Assembly (NCBI GenBank): GCA_027353395.1
Contig: DAIEHU010000042.1
Coordinates: 1 to 13,170 of the forward strand
DNA length: 13,170 nt
Direction of reading: 5' to 3'
Source of the DNA: Desulfobacteraceae bacterium
GTDB taxonomy: Bacteria; Desulfobacterota; Desulfobacteria; Desulfobacterales; Desulfosalsimonadaceae
Position numbers and translations under genes: made by a program. How positions within the stretch are numbered: the stretch's first letter is position 1; every line of letters begins with the position of its first letter. This document shows, piece by piece, positions 6,386-13,170 of this stretch. The notes below the pieces were generated by a model that searched no databases, was not told the origin of the DNA, and was given only the letters and a program-made list of their open reading frames with translations.

Positions 6386-7648
6386 ATGATACCCTTAATC
6401 AGAGGATTTAAAGATATCCTGCCGGATGAAACCCCGGTCTGGAAAGCCATTGAAGATACGGCAATCGCGATTTTCCAATCTTTCGGGTTCAGGGAAATCC
6501 GGCTGCCGATTGTTGAAAAGGCGGAACTTTTCCAGCGAAGCATCGGCGAAAATACCGATATTGTTGAAAAGGAAATGTACACCTTCCCCGGCAGCAGGGG
6601 GGAAATGATCACCCTGCGGCCCGAGGCCACCGCATCCGTGGTGCGCGCTTATATACAGCAGCAGCTCTACGCCAGAGACCCGGTTCAGAAACTCTACACC
6701 ATCGGCCCCATGTTCCGGCGGGAGCGGCCCCAGAAAGGGCGGTACCGCCAGTTTTATCAAATCAGCGCCGAGGTGTTCGGCATTGACGCCCCGTATATCG
6801 ACGCCCAGCTCATTGTGCTGGCCTGGACCCTTCTCGAACGGCTGGGCGTCACCGGTTTATCGGTGCAGCTCAATTCTCTTGGATGTCCGGCCTGCCGGCC
6901 TGCATTTAAGCGGGCGCTGGCGGACATGCTGGCCGCAGGCACAGGAGGCCTCTGCGCGGATTGTCTCCGGCGAAAAGATAAAAATCCGCTGCGGGTGCTG
7001 GATTGCAAGGTTCCAGCCTGCCGGGAAGTGATGAAAGACGCGCCGTCCATGACCGATTATTTATGCGAGGATTGCGCCCGGCATTTTTCAAAAGTCCAGT
7101 CCTCGCTCATTCGTCAGCAGATTCCGTTTGTGCTGAACCCCAGGCTGGTCAGAGGTCTGGATTATTATACGCGCACAGCGTTTGAAATTCAAACCGATGC
7201 ATTGGGCGCCCAGAACGCCATCGCCGGCGGCGGCCGGTATGACGGACTGGTCAAGGCCCTGGATGGCCCTGAACAACCGGCCATCGGATTCGCCATCGGA
7301 CTCGATCGTTTGGTGGAGCTTGTCAGCCAGACCATGCCCCAAAAACCGTTTTCACCGGATATTTTTATCGCGGCCATGGGCGAGGAAATCCAGGAAAAGG
7401 CCTTTGACTGGTCGTGCGCCCTGGGACTCGCCGGCATCAAAACGGAAACCGATTTTTCCGGGAAAAGCCTGAAAGCGCTCATGAAGCGGGCGGACCGGGT
7501 GGGTGCTGAACATGTTCTCATCGCAGGCAGCCAGGAGCTGGAGGCGGGGGTGCTGGTGTTACGAAACATGAACACCAAGGAACAGGTGCCTGTTCCCATC
7601 GACGGGATGGTGAATCATATCAAACAATATCTGAAAGATTATCAATAA
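6386..7648 (+). CDS. hisS: Histidyl-tRNA synthetase
   Basis: HisRS attaches histidine to tRNA-His in the cytoplasm and is a class II synthetase. The 420-residue length from the ATG at 6386 is typical, and the N-terminus IRGFKDILPDE is the conserved family start. Motif 2 lies around residues 104-127 (YTIGPMFRRERPQKGRYRQFYQ, with the ATP-binding Arg). The histidine-specific motif RGLDYYTRT is at 256-264, and motif 3 (AIGFAIGLDRL) is near 299-309. The C-terminal anticodon-binding domain follows from about residue 330. The several CxxC pairs in residues 167-230 occur in many HisRS insertion domains and need no special explanation. An in-frame TTG at 6356 would add ten residues, but neither start has a strong ribosome-binding site and family conservation favours 6386. 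aspS follows after 12 nt, so the two genes are very likely co-transcribed. Confidence 0.97.
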   Translation: MIPLIRGFKDILPDETPVWKAIEDTAIAIFQSFGFREIRLPIVEKAELFQRSIGENTDIVEKEMYTFPGSRGEMITLRPEATASVVRAYIQQQLYARDPVQKLYTIGPMFRRERPQKGRYRQFYQISAEVFGIDAPYIDAQLIVLAWTLLERLGVTGLSVQLNSLGCPACRPAFKRALADMLAAGTGGLCADCLRRKDKNPLRVLDCKVPACREVMKDAPSMTDYLCEDCARHFSKVQSSLIRQQIPFVLNPRLVRGLDYYTRTAFEIQTDALGAQNAIAGGGRYDGLVKALDGPEQPAIGFAIGLDRLVELVSQTMPQKPFSPDIFIAAMGEEIQEKAFDWSCALGLAGIKTETDFSGKSLKALMKRADRVGAEHVLIAGSQELEAGVLVLRNMNTKEQVPVPIDGMVNHIKQYLKDYQ

Positions 7649-7660
7649 GGAGAATATAGC

Positions 7661-9442
7661 GTGACGGAACCATTGGGAGACATGCGCCGCACACACCATT
7701 GCGGAGAACTCGGCGCAAAAAATATCGGTAATGAAGTTGTGTTGATGGGGTGGGTGCAGCGCCGCCGGGATCATGGCGGGGTGATTTTCATTGATCTGCG
7801 GGATAAAAACGGCATCACCCAGGTGGTGTTCAACCCGGACAGCAATCCGGTCGTCCATGAAAAAGCCCATGTGCTGCGGGGTGAATTTGTCATCGCAGTC
7901 AAGGGCCAAGTGGAAGCCCGGCCCGAGGGTATGGCCAATCCGGACCTTTCCACCGGCGAAGTCGAAATCATGGTGAATGACCTCAAAATACTCAACAAAG
8001 CCCAGACCCCGCCGTTCATGATCGAGGACAATATCGACGTGTCGGAAAGCATCCGCCTTCAGCATCGCCATCTGGATCTGCGGCGGCCCAAAATCCAGAA
8101 AAACATCATCACTCGCCACCGGGCAACCACCGCCATCCGCAATTTTCTGAACAAAAACGGGTTTCTGGACATTGAAACCCCGGTGCTGACCAAAAGCACG
8201 CCTGAAGGAGCCCGGGATTATCTCGTTCCCAGCCGCATCAACCAGGGCATGTTCTACGCCCTGCCCCAGTCCCCCCAGCTTTTTAAGCAATTGTTGATGG
8301 TATCCGGCTTTGACCGGTATTACCAGATCGTGCGCTGTTTCCGGGATGAGGATCTCCGGGCCGACCGGCAGCCGGAATTCACCCAGGTGGATATGGAAAT
8401 GTCCTTTGTGGGCGAGGAAGACGTCATGGCCGTCGCCGAAGGCTTGGTGTCGGCGGTTTTCAAGGAAGTTAAAGACATCACCTTAAATATTCCCTTTGAC
8501 CGCATGACCTATGCGGAGGCCATGGGCCGGTTCGGGCTGGACCGGCCGGATCTGCGGTTCGGGCTGGAGCTGAATGATATCTCCGATATCATTAAAGATT
8601 CAGGCTTTAAAGTGTTCGCCGACGCTGTCAAAAAAGGGGGCATGGTCAAGGCCATCAACGCCAAGGGCTGTGAGTATTTTACGCGTAAGGAAATCGATGA
8701 CCTGACGGCTTTTGCCGCGGTCTACCGGGCCAAGGGGCTTGCCTGGATCAAGGTCCGGGAAAACGAGTGGCAGTCGCCCATCACCAAATTCTTTTCGGAA
8801 GACGAAAAACAGCGCATGGCCGAGCGTCTGGACATGCAGCCGGGGGATCTGGTGTTTTTTGTGGCGGACCAGGCGAAAATCACCAATGACGCCCTGGGCA
8901 ATCTCCGGAACCATCTGGGGGCAAAACTGGGGCTCATCGATCCCAATGAATTCCGGTTTGTCTGGGTCACCCATTTTCCCATGTTTGAATATGATGAAAC
9001 GGAAAAGCGCTACCAGGCCACGCATCACCCATTTACGTCACCCCTGGAAGCCGACTGGGACCGGCTGGAAACCGAACCTTTGTCCGTCAATTCCAGGGCC
9101 TATGACATGGTGCTGAACGGCTCTGAAATCGGCGGCGGCAGCATCCGTATCCATCAAAAAGACCTCCAGATCCGGATACTCAAGATGCTGGGCATGAAAC
9201 CAGAGGAATATGAAGGGAAATTTGGATTTTTGATCGCAGCCCTGGATTCCGGAGCGCCCCCCCATGGCGGCCTGGCCTTCGGGCTCGACCGGCTGATGGC
9301 CATCCTGTGCGGCAGCGACTCCATCCGGGAGGTCATTCCCTTCCCGAAAACCCAGAAAGGCGCATGTTTATTGACCGATGCGCCGTCAGCGGTCAGCCGG
9401 GAACAGCTCATGGAACTGGCGCTCAAGATCGACCTGAAATAA
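7661..9442 (+). CDS. aspS: Aspartyl-tRNA synthetase, probably non-discriminating (Asp/Asn)
   Basis: A bacterial-type AspRS of 593 residues, the normal length for forms with the inserted GAD domain. The N-terminal anticodon-binding OB fold covers about 1-120 (GWVQRRRDHGG). Class II motif 1 is near 168-178 and the flipping loop STPEGARDYLVPSR at 179-192. Motif 2 (CFRDEDLRADRQPEFTQ) is near 226-242, and motif 3 (GLAFGLDRLMAIL) at 537-549. His38 in RDHGG, and Gly90 in RPEG, correspond to the His and Gly described for the non-discriminating Pseudomonas enzyme. E. coli's discriminating enzyme has Leu at the first position. The protein therefore probably charges both tRNA-Asp and tRNA-Asn with Asp, the latter being amidated by GatCAB. 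A tRNA-Asn gene lies just downstream. The start is GTG with AAGGAG 8 nt upstream; an in-frame ATG at 7682 is less well placed. Confidence 0.97.
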   Translation: MTEPLGDMRRTHHCGELGAKNIGNEVVLMGWVQRRRDHGGVIFIDLRDKNGITQVVFNPDSNPVVHEKAHVLRGEFVIAVKGQVEARPEGMANPDLSTGEVEIMVNDLKILNKAQTPPFMIEDNIDVSESIRLQHRHLDLRRPKIQKNIITRHRATTAIRNFLNKNGFLDIETPVLTKSTPEGARDYLVPSRINQGMFYALPQSPQLFKQLLMVSGFDRYYQIVRCFRDEDLRADRQPEFTQVDMEMSFVGEEDVMAVAEGLVSAVFKEVKDITLNIPFDRMTYAEAMGRFGLDRPDLRFGLELNDISDIIKDSGFKVFADAVKKGGMVKAINAKGCEYFTRKEIDDLTAFAAVYRAKGLAWIKVRENEWQSPITKFFSEDEKQRMAERLDMQPGDLVFFVADQAKITNDALGNLRNHLGAKLGLIDPNEFRFVWVTHFPMFEYDETEKRYQATHHPFTSPLEADWDRLETEPLSVNSRAYDMVLNGSEIGGGSIRIHQKDLQIRILKMLGMKPEEYEGKFGFLIAALDSGAPPHGGLAFGLDRLMAILCGSDSIREVIPFPKTQKGACLLTDAPSAVSREQLMELALKIDLK

Positions 9443-9466
9443 GCATTGGTTTACATACTTTTTTTC

Positions 9467-9493
9467 TTGACAAGAACCGGTTTTGCCTTTAAT
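9467..9493 (+). promoter_or_regulatory. Candidate promoter for the tRNA-Asn gene
   Basis: A perfect TTGACA (9467-9472) is followed, after a short 15-bp spacer, by TTTAAT (9488-9493; 5 of 6). Transcription would begin near 9500, about 27 nt before the mature tRNA 5' end. The spacer is shorter than the preferred 17 bp, and read-through from aspS remains possible. Confidence 0.4.
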
Positions 9494-9526
9494 TAAAGGA
9501 TTCTTAATTTTTTTGCGTTGCGCTAT

Positions 9527-9602
9527 TCCCCAGTAGCTCAGTCGGCAGAGCAGGTGGCTGTTAACCACCGTGTCCGTGGTTCGAGTCCGCGCTGGGGAGC
9601 CA
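9527..9602 (+). tRNA. tRNA-Asn (anticodon GUU)
   Basis: A complete cloverleaf with encoded CCA. The acceptor stem pairs TCCCCAG (9527-9533) with CTGGGGA (9592-9598). The D stem is GCTC/GAGC (9536-9539 and 9548-9551). The anticodon stem is GGTGG/CCACC around CTGTTAA, with the anticodon GTT at 9560-9562. The T stem has one G-T wobble around the loop TTCGAGT. The discriminator base is G9599 and CCA is at 9600-9602. The tRNA decodes AAC and AAU. It stands directly after aspS, whose product is predicted to mis-charge this tRNA with Asp as the first step of Asn-tRNA formation. Confidence 0.97.
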
Positions 9603-9611
9603 GCTTTCGAT

Positions 9612-9630
9612 CCCGCTTTTTTGCGGGTTT
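9612..9630 (+). terminator. Weak hairpin just after tRNA-Asn
   Basis: CCCGC (9612-9616) and GCGGG (9623-9627) pair around a loop of six T residues and are followed by TTTATAT. The stem is only 5 bp, so this may be a minor terminator or a 3'-processing hairpin of the tRNA precursor. The stronger terminator follows 11 bp later. Confidence 0.35.
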
Positions 9631-9640
9631 ATATATACAA

Positions 9641-9676
9641 AAGCCCCGAGGGTGAAAACCTTCGGGGCTTTTTTTT
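9641..9676 (+). terminator. Strong intrinsic terminator, probably bidirectional
   Basis: AAGCCCCGAGGGT (9641-9653) pairs with ACCTTCGGGGCTT (9658-9670) through 13 bp, including one G-T wobble, around a GAAA tetraloop. Eight T residues (9669-9676) follow on the plus strand. It ends the hisS-aspS-tRNA-Asn region. On the minus strand the same hairpin is followed by four T residues and lies just beyond the radical SAM gene, so it can also end that convergent transcript. Confidence 0.9.
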
Positions 9677-9697
9677 GGAAACGATCATTCCGATTTC

Positions 9698-10720
9698 CTA
9701 TTGCCGGGCCTTTACCTCTTCCTTTAACAGGCAGCAGGCGATCCGATACGCCGGCGCGCCGTTCGGCCGGTATGCCTGGTTGCCGGATTGAATGAGCTTG
9801 TTCATCACGCACCCTTCCGGGATGGTGAGGCCGAACAGATCCTGTTCATTGATTTTTCCGGTGGGAGAGAGGCGGTTGCCATTCATTTCAGAGCTGTGAA
9901 GCGGGTAATCCTCGCACAGGGGACACCGATAGACCCGGCCATTGGGAAAAATAAAATAATTGTCCGCCACCAGCCCGGCGCATTCAAAGCGCTCATCATC
10001 TCCTAAAAAAACTTTTGGATAGGTCACGGTGATGCCCAGGTCCGCGGCCTCCCGGGCCACCGCCGGGATCAGGGAAAGCCAGGTGTCCCGGTCCACCTGA
10101 AGACCGTTTTTTTCATCCTTCGTCACGTCATTGACCGGGCCGGCGGATTTGCCGCGAATGCCGATCACCTGAATAAAAAACCGCTCGACCCCCAACCGGT
10201 TTAACAGCTCGGGCATCCGGTGAAGTTCGTGGATGTTTTTTTTGCTCACCGTAAAAATCAGGCTGGTGTGAAACCCGCGCTCCACCGCTCGCCTAATGCC
10301 CGCCGTGCAGCGGGCAAAACACCCCTCCCCCCGGATGCGGTCATTGGTCTGGGGGGTTGCGCCATCCAGGCTGAAGCTCATAAAATCCAGATCTTCCGGG
10401 GGGATTTTATTCAAAACATCGTGAAACAGATAGCCGTTGGTATCGATGGTGATGGATTTGTATCCCATACGCCGCGCGGCTTTCGCGGCTTCGGGAAGCT
10501 GGGGGTGGAGGGTCGGCTCGCCGCCGAGAAGGATCAGATTCGCATGATTCGTTTTTTGGACAAAGAATTCCAGCCACGCAGTGATAGTCTCGATGGGCAG
10601 CATGGCGTTTCCGTGCTGGGTGGGATTGATATAGCAGTGTCGGCACGTCAGATTGCACTGGGTCAGGATATGAAAAAAAACATTCGCGGAGTGTTTTGAG
10701 AAAGCGACGGTTTCAGTCAT
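9698..10720 (-). CDS. Radical SAM protein with SPASM/twitch-like C-terminus
   Basis: The N-terminal CNLTCRHC motif (C-x3-C-x2-C) binds the [4Fe-4S] cluster that cleaves S-adenosylmethionine into a radical. LLGGEPTLHP is the GGE SAM-binding motif, and a TIM-barrel-like core continues to about residue 220. The C-terminal part has CAGLVADNYFIFPNGRVYRC, a C-x13-G-x4-C pattern as in SPASM and twitch domains, then further Cys residues (PLC, EGC, and a CC pair near the end). These could bind one auxiliary cluster. Such proteins modify peptides or make cofactors, but the substrate here is unknown and no small peptide precursor gene was seen nearby. The 340-residue form starts at the ATG at 10720; an in-frame GTG at 10732 adds four residues, and neither has a clear ribosome-binding site. 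It follows the CNB-domain gene by 26-38 nt and is probably co-transcribed with it. Confidence 0.88.
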   Translation of the reverse strand: MTETVAFSKHSANVFFHILTQCNLTCRHCYINPTQHGNAMLPIETITAWLEFFVQKTNHANLILLGGEPTLHPQLPEAAKAARRMGYKSITIDTNGYLFHDVLNKIPPEDLDFMSFSLDGATPQTNDRIRGEGCFARCTAGIRRAVERGFHTSLIFTVSKKNIHELHRMPELLNRLGVERFFIQVIGIRGKSAGPVNDVTKDEKNGLQVDRDTWLSLIPAVAREAADLGITVTYPKVFLGDDERFECAGLVADNYFIFPNGRVYRCPLCEDYPLHSSEMNGNRLSPTGKINEQDLFGLTIPEGCVMNKLIQSGNQAYRPNGAPAYRIACCLLKEEVKARQ

Positions 10721-10758
10721 AAAAAAAAGCACTCAACAGCCGGACAGGTTCAGTACAG

Positions 10759-11292
10759 TTATTGCTGTCCATTCCCATTCCTGTTGTCCAGAAGCACCTG
10801 GGCTTCGATTTTTGCCTTGATCAGTTCATCATTGACAGCCCGAAGGCGAATGGACATGTATTCCGAAAAAATCCGGTACAGCAGGAGCAGAAAATCCAGG
10901 CGTTCATCCCTTTCCTGAATATTGACGGAAGTGAGCCGGCCTTGTGCAGAGGTATCCACGCCCAGGCACAACACTTTTCCATCGGCAAACACCGACGCCG
11001 AACGGGAAAGGCTGTCAATCACCCGCATTTCTCCAAAAATTTCGCCGACCTGATCAATGCGTCCGATTTCAATATTGTTTTTTTTGATAATCAAACGGCC
11101 TGACAGGAGAAAATACAGCCAGGGATCGTTGTCGCCTTCCCGGATGATGATTTCCCCATTTTCGTATTCCCTGATTTTGCTGAGCCGCAGCAGTTTGGCC
11201 AGATTCCGCGTTTCAAATTCCTTCAGCCCCGGAATCCCCATAAGCCTTTGAATGTTCTGGACATTGTCTTTCAGATACTTCGACTCAATCAT
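10759..11292 (-). CDS. Stand-alone cyclic-nucleotide-binding (CNB) domain protein
   Basis: A 177-residue protein whose middle (about 25-120) is a CNB/cNMP-binding beta-barrel of the CRP family. It has ENGEIIIREGDND, then LYFLLSGRLIIKK. The phosphate-binding cassette is FGEMRVIDSLSRSASVFA, with Glu88, Arg97 and Ser98 in the positions that hold the sugar and cyclic phosphate. This suggests real ligand binding rather than a decayed pocket. After the barrel there is a long helical, charged tail (about 127-168) but no helix-turn-helix, so it is not a normal CRP-type transcription factor. It may instead act through protein contacts. An ATG at 11292 was chosen, with a G-rich stretch just upstream. 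ATG 11304 is an alternative, and a longer reading to 11361 would overlap purF. It lies 43 nt after purF and just before the radical SAM gene. Confidence 0.85.
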   Translation of the reverse strand: MIESKYLKDNVQNIQRLMGIPGLKEFETRNLAKLLRLSKIREYENGEIIIREGDNDPWLYFLLSGRLIIKKNNIEIGRIDQVGEIFGEMRVIDSLSRSASVFADGKVLCLGVDTSAQGRLTSVNIQERDERLDFLLLLYRIFSEYMSIRLRAVNDELIKAKIEAQVLLDNRNGNGQQ

Positions 11293-11335
11293 GGATGCCC
11301 CCATACTCAGAAAAAAGTAGAAATAGTGAATCAGG

Positions 11336-12757
11336 CTATTCCAAACATTCCCTGGAAACAATATCGTCGAATTTTACAGGATAACATCCATCAAAGCAAG
11401 CTTTACAAAAATTATTTTCCGGGGATTCCACCCCGGTTGAATCGAGCAGCCCAGTGATGGACAGATAATGAAGGGAATCCAGCCCCAGGTGCTGCCGCAA
11501 TTCTTCCGTCGTTTTCCGCGCGGCGATCAATTCGCCCCGGGTTGAAAAATCAATGCCGTAATGGCAGGGGAACCGGTGGGGCGGACAACTGATGCGCATG
11601 TGGACTTTTTTAACCCCAAGCTCCCGCAGCGCCCGCACCCTGGTTTTGGCGGTGGTTCCCCGGATGATGGAATCTTCAATGATAATAATGTCTTTTCCCT
11701 TGAGGAGCTCTTTAACAGGGTTCAGTTTCATGCGGACACTGAAATCCCGCATACTCTGGGTCGGCTGAATAAAGGTGCGGCCCACATAATGGTTGCGGAT
11801 CATGGCCAGATCAAACGGGATGCCCGATGCTTCCGCATAACCCAGGGCCGCATAGTTGCCGGAATCCGGAAAGGGCATCACCAAGTCAGCGGGCACGGGC
11901 GCTTCCATGGCCAGCCTTCTGCCATGGGCTTTTCGGGTCTGATACACATTTTTTCCGGAAATGGTGCTGTCAGGCCGGGCGAAATAGATATATTCAAAAA
12001 TGCAGCAGCGCCGGGCCACATGGGCGTGGGGATGGATGCTTCTGATGCCGTCATGGCTGATGATCACGATTTCTCCAGGCTCCAGCTCCCGGACGAACTC
12101 CGCCTCCACCAGATCGAGAGCGCAGGATTCGGATGCCAGCACATACCGGTCATTGTGCATTCGGCCCAGACAAAGCGGTCTGAATCCATGAGGATCCTTG
12201 ATGCCGATAACCTCGCCCCGGCTGGTCAGCATCACAATGGAATACGCGCCCTCCATCTGAGTCACGGCTTGGGCCAGCGCCTCTTCAAAGCCAAGCTTCA
12301 GGTTTTTGACAAACAAATGCAGAAAAATTTCGCTGTCCGTGGTGGTTTGAAAGATGGACCCTTCGGCTTCCAACCGCTGTTTCAGGATATGGGCGTTGAC
12401 CAGGTTCCCGTTATGCGCGACCGCGTAGGATTTTCCGCTGTGCGTGATCACAAAGGGCTGGGCGTTGACCAGCGTTGACCCGCCGGTGGTGGAATAGCGC
12501 ACATGCCCGATAGCGCTGCATTCACACTTCAAAAAATCCAGTTTTTCGTCATTAAACACATCCGGCACCAGGCCCATGCCTTTGTGATATGCGATGCATC
12601 CGTCTCTTACAACCGCAATCCCAGCACTTTCCTGACCCCGGTGCTGAAGGGCGTAAAGACCGAAATAAGTCAGCCGGGCGGCTTCCGGATGGTGGTAAAT
12701 GCCGAATACGCCGCAGGCTTCCCTGGGCCGGCAGTCCGCACCTTGATATGTTTTCAT
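11336..12757 (-). CDS. purF: Amidophosphoribosyltransferase (glutamine PRPP amidotransferase)
   Basis: PurF catalyses the first committed step of purine synthesis: PRPP plus glutamine gives 5-phosphoribosylamine, glutamate and pyrophosphate. The 473-residue length is typical. The N-terminal class II glutaminase domain starts with a short propeptide, and Cys15 in ACGVFGI becomes the N-terminal nucleophile after processing. HRGQESAGI, the HNGNLVN motif and GVKDPHGFRPL-like residues follow. The C-terminal phosphoribosyltransferase domain has the PRPP motif IIIIEDSIIRGTT. Cys252 (CIFEYIYFARPDS), Cys391 (ISCPP), Cys451 and Cys454 (CKAC) match the four [4Fe-4S] ligands of the Bacillus-type, oxygen-sensitive enzyme. 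The ATG at 12757 places the propeptide correctly; the frame is open further upstream but overlaps carB. It lies 22 nt after carB and is followed by the CNB-domain gene. Confidence 0.97.
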   Translation of the reverse strand: MKTYQGADCRPREACGVFGIYHHPEAARLTYFGLYALQHRGQESAGIAVVRDGCIAYHKGMGLVPDVFNDEKLDFLKCECSAIGHVRYSTTGGSTLVNAQPFVITHSGKSYAVAHNGNLVNAHILKQRLEAEGSIFQTTTDSEIFLHLFVKNLKLGFEEALAQAVTQMEGAYSIVMLTSRGEVIGIKDPHGFRPLCLGRMHNDRYVLASESCALDLVEAEFVRELEPGEIVIISHDGIRSIHPHAHVARRCCIFEYIYFARPDSTISGKNVYQTRKAHGRRLAMEAPVPADLVMPFPDSGNYAALGYAEASGIPFDLAMIRNHYVGRTFIQPTQSMRDFSVRMKLNPVKELLKGKDIIIIEDSIIRGTTAKTRVRALRELGVKKVHMRISCPPHRFPCHYGIDFSTRGELIAARKTTEELRQHLGLDSLHYLSITGLLDSTGVESPENNFCKACFDGCYPVKFDDIVSRECLE

Positions 12758-12779
12758 AATAAAAACAGTCTCTTTATTG

Positions 12780-13170
12780 TTATTGGTGATACTCCTGAAT
12801 GGGTCGAACGGATAATGCTTTTTTCCTGAGCGCGGAAATGCCCGTGCACATGGCTTTTGCGCCGGCAATAGTGGTAGCGTAAGGCACATTGTATTTTATT
12901 GAGGCCCGCCGGATCAGGTAGCCGTCCTGCCGGGTCCGGTCCCCGGATCCGGTATTGATCACAAGCTGAATCTCCCGGTTCATAATGGCGTCCACCACAT
13001 GGGGGCGGCCTGCAGAAACTTTATTGACCGTCTGACTGCTGATGCCAGAGGCGTGAAAAAAATCCGACGTGCCCCGGGTCGCAATAATTTTAAATCCCAT
13101 CGCGCTGAACTGCCGGGCCGCTTCCAGCACCGCCGCTTTCTCTGCGTCCTGCACGCTGATAAACACGGCG
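12780..13170 (-). CDS. carB: Carbamoyl-phosphate synthase large subunit, C-terminal part only
   Basis: Only the last 129 or so codons are in the window; the 5' part lies beyond 13170. The reading enters as AVFISVQDAEK, characteristic of the methylglyoxal-synthase-like allosteric domain at the end of CarB. It continues with ARQFSAMGFKIIATRGTSDFF, the VNKVSAGRPHVVDAI stretch and INTGSGDRTRQDGYLIRRASI, and ends in the family's NVPYATTIAGAKAM region with a normal stop. This domain binds regulators such as UMP or IMP in known enzymes. CarB makes carbamoyl phosphate from bicarbonate, ammonia and two ATP for pyrimidine and arginine synthesis, with CarA supplying the ammonia. purF begins 22 nt downstream, so the two nucleotide genes are likely one operon. 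Confidence 0.95.
   Translation of the reverse strand, partial: AVFISVQDAEKAAVLEAARQFSAMGFKIIATRGTSDFFHASGISSQTVNKVSAGRPHVVDAIMNREIQLVINTGSGDRTRQDGYLIRRASIKYNVPYATTIAGAKAMCTGISALRKKALSVRPIQEYHQ

Noticed and set aside
6884..7080. Cluster of CxxC pairs in HisRS as a novel zinc-binding insertion.
   Set aside because: Similar Cys-rich insertion domains are common in bacterial HisRS of this type, so this is normal variation.
9527..9602. tRNA-Asn as an integration site for a mobile element.
   Set aside because: There is no integrase gene and no repeated tRNA 3' end nearby. Ordinary genes lie on both sides.
11561..12478. A 305-codon open frame on the plus strand opposite purF.
   Set aside because: It mirrors the codon structure of purF, which is unmistakable on the other strand. 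Its translation is low-complexity and His/Gly/Asp-rich with no family resemblance.

Overview
The window looks like a chromosomal segment of an anaerobic bacterium, most likely a deltaproteobacterium (Desulfobacterota, perhaps Desulfobacterales-like). This is an inference from the iron-sulfur type PurF, a radical SAM gene, the non-discriminating type of AspRS and the general protein character; no 16S or other decisive marker is present. Most of it is housekeeping DNA of medium to high GC. The left edge (about 1-570) is clearly more AT-rich and looks acquired.

Layout. 31-566 (minus): an antitoxin-like gene overlapping a shortened PIN-domain (VapC-like) toxin gene. 598-about 850: hairpin-rich, repeat-like DNA with no convincing gene of its own; the 3' end of the next gene runs into it. 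793-1896 (minus): a six-helix membrane protein of unknown function with a charged cytoplasmic-type tail. 2135-3058 (plus): an unrecognised soluble protein transcribed divergently from it. 3137-6171 (minus): panB, then a 748-residue protein with a class III nucleotidyl cyclase-like domain, joined by a TAATG stop/start overlap. 6386-9442 (plus): hisS and aspS, 12 nt apart, followed by a tRNA-Asn(GUU) gene at 9527-9602 and a strong hairpin terminator. 9698-13170 (minus): a run reading carB (3' end only), purF, a stand-alone cyclic-nucleotide-binding-domain protein, and a radical SAM protein with a SPASM/twitch-like C-terminus.

How the genes fit together. carB and purF supply carbamoyl phosphate (pyrimidines and arginine) and the first committed step of purine synthesis. 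hisS, aspS and tRNA-Asn form a translation cluster. The AspRS has a His and a Gly at the positions associated with non-discriminating enzymes, so it probably also charges the neighbouring tRNA-Asn with Asp for later amidation by GatCAB. Two genes suggest cyclic-nucleotide signalling: the cyclase-like protein coupled to panB, and the CNB-domain protein between purF and the radical SAM gene. Any functional link between those two is speculation. No CRISPR array, IS element, integrase or rRNA was seen.
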